A stretch of 64,000 nucleotides of DNA, taken from Antitrichia curtipendula. Lineage: Eukaryota; Streptophyta; Bryopsida; Hypnales; Leucodontaceae. The translations under genes were made by a program, and so were the position numbers. The notes beneath the pieces are model-generated. The model did not search any database. It saw nothing but the letters and a program-made list of their open reading frames with translations, and was not told the DNA's origin. Below, piece by piece: positions 24,916 through 33,931 of this stretch. The stretch is from contig OX579640.1 of the NCBI GenBank assembly GCA_951230915.1, positions 7,832,981 to 7,896,980 of the forward strand, read 5' to 3'. How positions within the stretch are numbered: the first letter of the stretch is position 1; every line of letters starts with the position of its first letter.

Positions 24916-26408
24916 CTAATATGAGTGGTAGAAGTGTTCATCCGGAATAGGCCAGTTGTAATTATTGGTAAATCGATGGATGATTTCGGACAAGCTACCG
25001 CGAGAATCAATCACCGAATCACAAAGGCGCTCCAAGTAAAGGTGAAAAATCCTTGCCAAATCCTCATGGCTAAATCTTGTATGTCCTTCATTTTCCCGAT
25101 GTAAGCTCACGTAGTCCGTCGACATGCAACCATTGTTGATGGCTTGAGCTATTCGACCAACCGCATATTCCTCCGATTTACGTGATAAATCCGGTATCAT
25201 TGACACATCCGCGTCTCTTTGGTGCAAGTATGCAATAGAAGGGTCCACCCACCACCTCTTTTTCAAGGTCTCAGTCCGCTCACTCTGAGAGGTGAACGTG
25301 TACAAGGACTTCATTGGTTCATTACGTAAAGTAGTCATGCCCCAATCGCAAACTCCAATGTAAACACGTGACTCATCATTGGGAAAGTGAAACATAATGT
25401 TGTCCAGTGAAAGATCATTGTGCAAATGTCCAGCGCTGTGCACTGCATTCATGAGGTGCACCAATGCCCATGCAAGCTCCGTGCGCTTCTTCCTCCAACG
25501 ACCAAGAAAAAATCAAAAAAAGCTTTCGTCACCTCTTTCGGGGTCGGTTGAGAATAAGCCAACCGAATGCCAATGTTATCGGGATATTCCTTATCCAATT
25601 TTAACATTTGCTTCAATGTTCCGCCATTCCACCAATACGAGTACCCTTCATTTTGCGTTGCATGAACAGCAAAAAACCGGATAACTCCATCATGTGGAAT
25701 TCTCACTGCCATTGACTCGTTTTGGTGTTCCAACCTTGCGAGCGGAGGTCGTATGCGTTGTTGATGAGATACCTTCGCTGCGAACTCCCAAAATGTGGGT
25801 ATCTCACGACATCCTTCAATTTGGACCCTTCGAATTGTTGCGTATCCACCCCTCAGGATTTGATCATCTTGTAGAATCACCCTTGCTGTTTCCAGAAGCG
25901 CTAAGAGATGTCGTCGCCCACGTTGCAACTCCACAACTCCTTCATCACTATTCCACCAACCCATTGAACCTCGCCTATTTCGATTCTTTGCAAAAGGGGC
26001 GCATTGGCGAACAAACAAGTCTGCCCTCAAAATGACCTGTTCAAAAGCGCCATCACCTACGCGGTGTTGCTTCCCGTACTTCTCTAAGATCACCTTTGCA
26101 TTCCACAATGCATCATGGACCTTGTTCTTCAAAAATTGTTGAAAGCCCTTCTTCTCCATTTCATAAATCCAGTAGAGTACGTTTAAAGCATCCGTGAACT
26201 CTTGTGCCATATCTCCCTTGAATTTAGCTGGACACTCGTCTTCATACCTCGCATATTTGGTATACAACGACGCAGTGGTTTCCGACTCATAAAAATTGAC
26301 AATGCATTCAATGAGAAATGCTTTGCAAGCGAGAGAAGGAGCGTCCATACTCGCCTCACTGTCCGACTTCACTCGTTTATCCTTCGCAGCCTTCTTTGAT
26401 CTCGGCAT
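24916..26408 (-). pseudogene. Element A cargo: protein-kinase-domain gene with one frameshift
   Basis: Start ATG at 26408 (MPRSKKAAKDKR, a basic N-terminus that may be a nuclear signal). After about 190 residues of helical N-terminal region a kinase fold begins. It has a glycine loop (ILRGGYATIRRV), the beta3 lysine (AAKVS), a catalytic loop of the form HNDLSLDN (HRD-like with Asp and Asn kept), and DWG in place of DFG. The frame breaks at about 25505-25515 in a run of six T (minus strand); an upstream frame ends at 25449 and the catalytic-loop half continues in another frame to TAG at 24916. A one-base loss would explain it. The key residues survive, so inactivation looks recent. A GGACGG cluster lies 220-420 bp upstream. 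Substrate unknown. Kinase genes are not normal hAT components. Confidence 0.75.
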
Positions 26409-26629
26409 CGTGATGAAATCACGTTTAGAAGTGCACTTGCAATTTGTAATCCACAAGGCAATATACGATTTGCCAAATGACCATACGCGAAATGTAGAAA
26501 AAAAAAGCAACAAGTATCCCCTAGAAATCACACTCTTATCTTCCCTTAGAAAGGAGCCAATGGAGGATAAACCACCAAGCTCTCCGCTTTCTCTTGCATG
26601 ACACAAGGGGGAAGATAAAAGTGAGGAGC

Positions 26630-26830
26630 AGACGGGTCGTCCGACTCTTTTATGCAAGGCGGACGCCACCCGTCCGACACATCGGACGGCCCCGGTGAAT
26701 CGGACGGCCGCCGTCCGCTTTGGGCCGTCCGACCTGGGCAATTCGCCTGATCGGACAGCCCCTCTCAAGTGGAGATCAAATTGAAAGATTTTTCGAGGTC
26801 GTCCGACCAGGCGGACGGCTGCATCATCTG
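26630..26830. promoter_or_regulatory. GGACGG cluster upstream of the kinase gene
   Basis: About ten GGACGG/CCGTCC words in 200 bp (for example CATCGGACGGCC, GCCGTCCGCTTTGGGCCGTCC), immediately 5' of the minus-strand kinase gene. The same word class is found at the element ends and upstream of the other Element A genes, which suggests a shared control site, possibly bound by the transposase. Confidence 0.6.
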
Positions 26831-26977
26831 ACTCCTAAAACGACCTCGACCAGCAAATAATGACAAGGATGGGAAAGACAAAAATCTCATCGACATTCAC
26901 TTTCTTACTTAAAGAACTTGAATCATTAAATAGAACTCCAGCGTTTTTTAATGCAAAGATCTTCAATTTTATACACT

Positions 26978-27063
26978 AAGTCCTACATCCTAAACCCTAT
27001 ATCCTAAATCCTATACCCTAAATCCTATACCCTAAACCCTATACCCTAAAACCTAAATCCTAA
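26978..27063. repeat. Degenerate CCCTAAA-type telomere-like tract
   Basis: About ten tandem 7- to 8-base words of the form CCTAAAC / CCCTATA / CCTAAAT. These are variants of the plant-type telomere repeat CCCTAAA. Too degenerate to be a functional telomere; interstitial telomere-like repeats are common in plant genomes. Confidence 0.65.
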
Positions 27064-29070
27064 ATTGTACTCTAAAGTTACAAATGTAAGAAATCATAAC
27101 TAATTAAAAATATGAAAACAAATGCAAATTAAGTTCCTCAAGAAATATATGGACCATCTTCAATTAAGAACTTAACTTGAGGATTCTTGATTGGGTTTAG
27201 GTGTTTCTTGAATTCATAGCATGCACAAGTTCGCAAATAAAGCTTTGAAGTCAATTTTTTAATTTCTTATGTGAATATATTTTGTTAAACAAATTCAACA
27301 ATAGACATTTTATGTAACTTTATCAACACCATTGTCCCACATTAGTTGCATGAATTTATACCTCAAAGAATTCACCAATGTGCAATTGTGCATGGAATTT
27401 AAAAATTAAATGTTTACTTCTCTAGCTTTTCTAAATTGGGATGTTTGGTCATTCAACCCTTTGAGGAATATTCACGTACGTCTTTCACCTTGTGCATTTT
27501 AGCCAAAATTTAGGCAATTGAGTTATGAATAAATGATTAAATGTGAAATGTTTAACCGCTACTTTTTAGGCACCTTGGCACCTTGCTTAACTACATTTTT
27601 TTGCGATGAACCTTTTTAACTAAAAAAGGCTACTCTAGTGATGGTGAATGTCTAATTTTATATGATAAACAATTGAGTTGAGAATCTAAAAAAAAGATTT
27701 TAAAAAAGAAACACTTAGTTTTCACTCATTAAAAAATTGTTAGGTAGAAGTAGATTCAAGATCGAAGGAAAAATTAAATCATTAATAGCTCTAAGATAGT
27801 AAGATAGAATTGAAATATACTAATTTCCACTCTGAGATTATTCTAGCAAGGAATGTAGACCTCATGAATTTTTATTTTTTATTTTAACTCTTAGAATTCA
27901 ATTCAAAAATGAATACTTCAAGTTATTTATTCTAAAAGATACCAAAAAAACTCAGAAATTTACAAAAACTATTGAGGCCATAGGAGCCTGCCCAAAAATC
28001 TTACATCCATTTTGTCCCCCGATGGGACAATGGGACTTGAGAGAATTAGAGGTTAAACTCAAAAGAACTATACATTCATTTTTTAAAATTTGTGAAGTAG
28101 AAATTGATGCACTATTAAATGAAAAATAATACGCTAATAACTTTTGGAAGAATTGAAGAATTGTTAATCCCAATGAAAAAAATATTCTAATAGACAATTA
28201 ATATTCTTTGATATCAATTTTGAATAAAGAACTTTGAATTCTAGAGACATAAGACAACTCTATATGCTTTTTCTAACTTCATGATTTGCACTCCGCAAGA
28301 CCGCAAGTCCGCAACATATAAGTTATATAACTCCAAATGATTTTTGACAACATTATTTGACATTGAATGGGGCAATTTCTTATATGTAGGTAATTACTAA
28401 TTAGGTATCAATCTATACTATCATGACCAAAATGATTTTTTAATATTACATCAAAATATTATCACACATCCATTTTCAAAATACACTTCTAATTTGGACA
28501 ACATTTATATGAATGACATGAACCCGCAATCCTAAATCCTAAATCCTATATTAGAACTTTGCATACAAATATCTTAGAAGATCGTGACTTTGATGCAATA
28601 GTATTATATAAGTACATAGCAATTGTTTTTAGTTTCATGACATTAAGTCGGGTTTCGCTTACTTCGACAAATTTCTTTATAAAAATAATTATTTTAAAAT
28701 TGAGATGTCTTACAGTATATAGTAATATATGATTAAAATCCAAATAAATTTTTGAATATAATTAAATCTACGATCTATCATCAAAAATTTAGAAAAAAAA
28801 ATTTAGAACTATAGGTAGCATTTCATTTTGATCTTTCAAGATGGTCATTTCAAAATATCATTGAGATGTTTAATTTCAAGATTGCACCTAAAAATATGAT
28901 GTGCACATTGAAGAATGAAGTTTGATGTCGGTGTCATGAGGAGTTCAATGTCTTTGAAGTATTCACATTGGATGCTTGTTGTCATGAAGGCACACTCTTT
29001 GGAGATGACCTGGCCATTTCAGGAATCCTATGCTGCACTAAATGAGAAAAAAACATGCACTGCCATGGTC
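27064..29070. other. Two-kilobase gene-free AT-rich interior of Element A
   Basis: No coding sequence or repeat recognised. Base composition is like the 1-12 kb flank rather than the coding parts of Element A, so this may be captured or inserted host DNA. Confidence 0.45.
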
Positions 29071-29071
29071 C

Positions 29072-29462
29072 GATGGGCGGTCGGAGGTGACCAAGGCGCG
29101 GACGGGACACCAGGCAGACAGGCGGTCGGACCGTCCGCCCGTCGGACGGAGGTGATCAAGGCGCGGACGGGACACCAGGCGGACAGGCGGTCGGACCGTC
29201 CGCCCGTCGGATGGAGGTGACCAAGGCGCGGACAGGACACCATACGGGCAGGCGGTCGGACCGTCCGCCCGTCGGACAGAGGTGATCAAGGCGCGGACGG
29301 AGACCAGGCGGACAGGCGGTCGGACCGTCCGCTCGTCAGACGAAGGTGCCCAAGGCGCGGACGGGAGACCAGGCGGACAGGCGGTCGGACTGTCCGCCCA
29401 TCGGACGGAAGTGACCAAGGTGCAGACGGGCCACGAGGCGGACGGGCGGACAGACGGTCTTC
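29072..29462. repeat. Internal GGACGG cluster: six tandem units of about 65 bp
   Basis: Units begin GGAGGTGACCAAGGCGCGGACG and contain CGGTCGGACCGTCCGCCCG. Starts are at about 29084, 29149, 29213, 29278, 29341 and 29407. It is the most regular of the Element A clusters. It sits beyond the 3' end of the 29628-30527 frame, and I see no gene reading away from it. Confidence 0.8.
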
Positions 29463-29627
29463 GCTAGTTTTAAGGTATTTGAAAAAACAAAATTTTGATG
29501 GTGTGCACAACATGAATGAGCAAATTTGTATTACAAACTTAAAGTTCGAACAATGAATTGTCATAACATAATGTGTTTAGGGTAAAAAACTAAACACTCA
29601 AGTTTACATCTTCTCAATCTTTATAAA

Positions 29628-30527
29628 CTATGGTTGATAGTCACTATCTCCTTTGACTTCAGCCCCGCTACTATGACCTGTTGTATCCCATCCGGAATCA
29701 TCGTCACTGGATGAATTTTGCATACTATCTGATGAAGATTGTACAATCTTTCCTCTTTCTTCTTGTACTTGTTTCGATGTGCTTGATCTCACTGGTCTAC
29801 CTAACTTATGATCCCTTTTGACTTTTAGTAGAGACTTTCCAATACCTCCCTTAAGATCGTGGATTGGTTTCACCTTTCGCTTGGTTAGAGGCAGACTTGC
29901 ATCAAGGGGGGTTCTACCTACATTTTGTTTTTTCAATGGAGAGATTGCAAAAGGCTCCATTATTCTTTTCCTCTTAGCTTTTTTAGACTCCTTCACCGCG
30001 GGTGGACGTGCTTCCGAACCTCCTGGAATGTTTGTCTTCTCTGCGGACAAAGCTTCCACTGTAAGGTTTGAAAATTTGATCGGAGAATGCTTTGCATGGC
30101 TAGAAAATCGACAAAACATAGACTCCAATGTTTGCACATCATCATTGTCTGATGAAACGGATGGATTGGGATTGGCTCCAATATGCAATTCCTTCAAATT
30201 GCTCAAATGTTGTTCTTTGAACCGTGAGTCTCCAGGACCATTCAAAGTCGTGCTACCGCTTGTATATAGTGCATGTCGAGGACCGCTACGTGATGGTAAT
30301 TGAGGATCTCGCACGAGGTGCTTCATGTCTTTGGCGTTGCGGTGTGGCATTGGGCACATGGACTCCAATACACATGGATCTTGACTTCCCTCTATTCGAG
30401 GTGCTTGGGCATTTTGAATGCCGAAAAGTCCAATAGTTTCACTTGTCAATGCCCTTGGTAATTCAATATTTTGGTTGATCACATTTGTGTGGGACTTCAC
30501 CCCACACTCTGTCTTTGTGTTGATCAT
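29628..30527 (-). CDS. Basic/Ser-rich nuclear-type frame overlapping the transposase 3' end
   Basis: 299-residue frame opening at ATG 30527 and overlapping the last 65 bp of the transposase frame. No domain recognised. The middle has clustered Lys/Arg (KESKKAKRKRIMEP, LTKRKVKP) like a nuclear localisation signal. The C-terminus is Ser/Asp-rich (SSSDSMQNSSSDDDSG). It could be a C-terminal exon joined to the transposase by alternative splicing, or a separate protein. A good donor-like ACG|GTAGGAG lies near 30548, but I could not settle an acceptor. Confidence 0.45.
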   Translation of the reverse strand: MINTKTECGVKSHTNVINQNIELPRALTSETIGLFGIQNAQAPRIEGSQDPCVLESMCPMPHRNAKDMKHLVRDPQLPSRSGPRHALYTSGSTTLNGPGDSRFKEQHLSNLKELHIGANPNPSVSSDNDDVQTLESMFCRFSSHAKHSPIKFSNLTVEALSAEKTNIPGGSEARPPAVKESKKAKRKRIMEPFAISPLKKQNVGRTPLDASLPLTKRKVKPIHDLKGGIGKSLLKVKRDHKLGRPVRSSTSKQVQEERGKIVQSSSDSMQNSSSDDDSGWDTTGHSSGAEVKGDSDYQP

Positions 30528-32940
30528 TTTCTTCCGCTCCTACCGTTGTCATGGATGGACACTCGGGAATTCGAATCACTTCATCCATTTGGGGAGTTTC
30601 ATCACCTATAACCATTTCCTCATCTTCCTCCGCTATCTTCGCATGAGTATTTTCCCTATTTGCTAGAAGGTTTTCACTACGCAACAATCCGGTTCCATCT
30701 AAGTATTTAGCTATGGAAGGTCCACCTTCGTCATATTCACAGTCGTCCTCATCCAACGGAAACTTGTAAGGGTCTTCACAATGATCTCCGATGTCTGCAT
30801 CATAATGAGGTGGGCTTCGAAGCGGTTCATCATCGAAATTGCGGATGCCGTGGTCATCTTCATCGTCCATGAGGGGATCAACTTCTTCACCGGATTCACC
30901 ACCCTCGTCTTCTGATGAAGACAAGGCCGAATCCTCTGACTCGAGGTTCTCATCGTACCACTTCTTCTCGTCATTTTGCTTTGATGCACCGAGGACTTTG
31001 GAATTGGTATACACATATACCAAATCCTGTGCTCTTTGTGGCTTCAACTTGTTCCGATATTTGTTGTGAACAAAAGAATAGCTACTCCAATTTCGTTCAC
31101 ATGAAGACGATGATACCGGTTGGGCCAAAATCCTCTTGGCAATTGGAGCAATGAGCTTCCCGCACGCGCCCTCAAAATCCCACCAAGCATGCGCTGACAA
31201 TTGTTGTTCACCCGGATCCAACATGTTGTGGAACGGAGGTTCCCTATGGTGGAAGGCTACAAATTCCTTCACCACCTTCGCATACTCTGAAGGTGTACAT
31301 ATTTGCATCAAAACGCGCTTGCATGCAGCCATGGCATCGGTGTCGTCGGCTAGTTCTTTGTCTTCAAGAAGGTAGGGATTCAAAAGTGCTCCTGCATAAT
31401 GTAAATCGGTCTTCACCATATCACGTCGTTCGTAGAACGCCTTTACCAACGGGATGGCTTTATCCAAAGCCAAACAAAAAGGCTCTTTGTCTAAAGCGAG
31501 GACGTGCTTCTCTAGTTTCCTCATAATATGTAACACCTTGCCCATGCATGTTGTCTTCGCATCCAAATCACGAAGAGCACTGACAATTGGAGCTGTCACA
31601 TCTTCAAAATTTTGACAACGATGCCAAAAATGACCATTTAGAATGGTCTTCTTCACCCATTCGGATTCTAAACAAGTTTTGGATTTTCGCGAGTGCTTTC
31701 TAGCATATTCCTCCCATTGCGGGTCCGTCACAGTTTGTTGCAATTGTGCTTTCACCTTGAGCATACGTGCAACCATGTTGTAATTCGAGGCAAATCTTGT
31801 TTCCACCGCCAACAACAAGTTGTACTGCGTCGAATATTTCCGAAGTATCGCAAGCGGCATGTGCCTCTTCTTGAAGAATTTGACTATCTTTCGGGAATCT
31901 TTCACGACGTCATCAATCCATTGTTCGTTTGCCCAATCTTTTAGCAACAAATTCAAGGCATGCACCATGCAACCTTGGAAAAAAATGTGGGGATAGGTAG
32001 TAGATACCAAACTCCATGCTGCTGGATTTACAGCCGCATTATCTGTACTCACCTGCACTACGTTTGCAGGGCCCACTTGTTCTATAAAACTCTCTAATAT
32101 AGAAGCCAAATATGGAGCATCTTTCGTTTTCCCAGTTGTATCCACCGATCCTAGGAATTGCTCACCCGCGGATGACACAAGCATGGCATTTATCAATGGC
32201 CGATTCAAAACCGAGGTCCACCCATCAATAGACAATGTGGCTCCAAACTTCTTGATACTGGTTTCTGTCCGCTTACGGAGATTGACCTCTAAGTCTACCT
32301 TAGCTTGGTCAAGCAATTTATGACGTAGATCATGGTATGATGGTGGGCTATAAGGTTGGTGAAACTCCGCCGTTTTCTTCACTGCTTCTTTGAAGGCTGG
32401 ATTTCGGGCTACAGCAAATGGTATATTTGCCGCATAAAAGAAATTGGCCCACATTGCATTCAAAATGCGTTTATTTGCTTCGTCGAATCCCTCTACTAGC
32501 CTACTCTGTCTTTGAGGCCTACTACTTGATGTTCGCTGAGTTCCACGTCCACCTGATGCTTGTGTACTTGGATTTCCTTGGGAAGAACCACCAACATATT
32601 CCTCTGGTGCCGTGCATGAGTCTTCTTCAGTAGAGTTCACAGTGTCTCTCGCATTTGACATAGCACGAACAACCATAGGCATAGGTGTGTCGTTGCCATC
32701 CACATTGTGTAGAGTACCTCTTTGTGGAATCACTCCATTGCAACGAATAAATAGACCTCGAACTTTAGATGTCATTTGAGTACAAAGGCTGATTCCTTTG
32801 TTACGACTCCCTGATGTGCCTGCATATCCCAAATGACTAAACATACGGACCGGCTTCTTGGCAAATACCAATTTGCAAGCCTGGCATTGTACTTTTCCAT
32901 TTGATAGGGTTTCGTACCAAGAAGACCAATCCTTGGTCAT
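30463..32940 (-). CDS. hAT transposase of Element A
   Basis: 825 residues, uninterrupted. I chose ATG 32940 because its context is GCCACCATGA; the frame is open a little further upstream without an ATG. A BED-type zinc finger lies at the N-terminus (C19, C22, H36 and probably C53). A DUF659-type catalytic core holds SIDGW (D at about 239), VSTDNAA (D at about 300) and SSCERNW (E at about 615), a plausible DDE triad. A C-terminal hAT dimerisation region follows (WSSYSFVHNKYRNKL...DLVYVYTN). An acidic tail comes after that. It should cut and paste Element A, matching the 8-bp duplication and CAGGG ends. The GGACGG cluster at 33230-33475 lies about 300 bp upstream. This is the only full-length intact transposase in the window. 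Confidence 0.92.
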   Translation of the reverse strand: MTKDWSSWYETLSNGKVQCQACKLVFAKKPVRMFSHLGYAGTSGSRNKGISLCTQMTSKVRGLFIRCNGVIPQRGTLHNVDGNDTPMPMVVRAMSNARDTVNSTEEDSCTAPEEYVGGSSQGNPSTQASGGRGTQRTSSSRPQRQSRLVEGFDEANKRILNAMWANFFYAANIPFAVARNPAFKEAVKKTAEFHQPYSPPSYHDLRHKLLDQAKVDLEVNLRKRTETSIKKFGATLSIDGWTSVLNRPLINAMLVSSAGEQFLGSVDTTGKTKDAPYLASILESFIEQVGPANVVQVSTDNAAVNPAAWSLVSTTYPHIFFQGCMVHALNLLLKDWANEQWIDDVVKDSRKIVKFFKKRHMPLAILRKYSTQYNLLLAVETRFASNYNMVARMLKVKAQLQQTVTDPQWEEYARKHSRKSKTCLESEWVKKTILNGHFWHRCQNFEDVTAPIVSALRDLDAKTTCMGKVLHIMRKLEKHVLALDKEPFCLALDKAIPLVKAFYERRDMVKTDLHYAGALLNPYLLEDKELADDTDAMAACKRVLMQICTPSEYAKVVKEFVAFHHREPPFHNMLDPGEQQLSAHAWWDFEGACGKLIAPIAKRILAQPVSSSSCERNWSSYSFVHNKYRNKLKPQRAQDLVYVYTNSKVLGASKQNDEKKWYDENLESEDSALSSSEDEGGESGEEVDPLMDDEDDHGIRNFDDEPLRSPPHYDADIGDHCEDPYKFPLDEDDCEYDEGGPSIAKYLDGTGLLRSENLLANRENTHAKIAEEDEEMVIGDETPQMDEVIRIPECPSMTTVGAEENDQHKDRVWGEVPHKCDQPKY

Positions 32941-33229
32941 GGTGGCTGTTTTAGGCTCTGTATATTGAAACTCTAAATTCAAAACGTAATGATAACAATT
33001 GGGTAAAATCGTTCAAATGTTTATGCACAAAGCCTTGGAAAACAAGGCCCCCCTTTCCACTGAACTATGCATTACCAAGCAAGGGACACAAAAAATTGCA
33101 GCGCCTAGCCCTTGGAAATCTTAACGTTCAGTTTCTTAGGAGTGTTTGCAAATGTCAATTTCAGAACTCTTATAGTCTTCATCTGTATGTGACCGTTGAA
33201 TATGGGAAAAAAAAAATCCTCCCACAACG

Positions 33230-33475
33230 GTCACGCGGACGGCGGACGGCCAGTTGGGCCGTCGGAACAGCGGACGGCGGACGGCCAACTGGGCCGTTGG
33301 AACAGCGGACGACGGACGGCGGAAGGGAATCTGGGCCGTCCAAACAACGGACGGGCGGACGGCGGACGGGAATCTAAGCTGTCGGATCAGCCGATGAGCC
33401 GACGAGCCGACGGAAATCTGGACCGTCGATTCAGCGGACGGGCGGACCGCGGACGGGCCGACCTAAAACCTGTTG
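33230..33475. promoter_or_regulatory. GGACGG cluster upstream of the hAT transposase
   Basis: About six imperfect units of 36-44 bp built on CGGACGGCGGACGG and TGGGCCGTCGGAACAG. Placed 290-535 bp 5' of the transposase start, so transposase binding here could autoregulate its own gene. Confidence 0.65.
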
Positions 33476-33931
33476 GGCGAACAGGCGGTTCTTACAATTT
33501 CGGTAAGATGTTTGAAGTGTGCAGACAGGCAGACAAGTGGATTACACGAATAGAAATGTATGTGCAAATGAAAATGGGTGATTTGTAGGCATGGGATTAT
33601 AGAAGATAACATAACAATAACTTAAAATGATTTTGTACAAATGTACAATAGGTATGATCTTCTGCAATAGGTACGCAAAAGAAACATATTTGACAAATAA
33701 AGAAGGCAAAATTTACCATTATGAAAAAACAAATCCAAACATATTTGTATTGCATAAATATTTATACATTAATTAAAAGCAACTCATGACATACCATGAG
33801 TGTTGTGCATTACTAATATTGAATTCTCATGAGATTCAAATAAGTACAAAACAAATTTCATTGGTTAACCCCCTAATACAAACACTATTTTGTATCATCG
33901 CTACCGTTTGCAGAAATATGAGAGGCACCCT
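33476..33931. other. AT-rich spacer between RING gene and transposase promoter
   Basis: About 450 bp with no gene seen. It must hold the 3' end signals of the minus-strand RING gene. Confidence 0.4.

Noticed and set aside
29028..29467. Frames on both strands rich in TACPPGVPSAP-like words
   Set aside because: Also products of the tandem 65-bp GGACGG units.
32983..33931. A promoter-proximal gene in the GGACGG cluster (frames of 93-130 codons)
   Set aside because: Composition-driven frames in repeats; no homology or domain.
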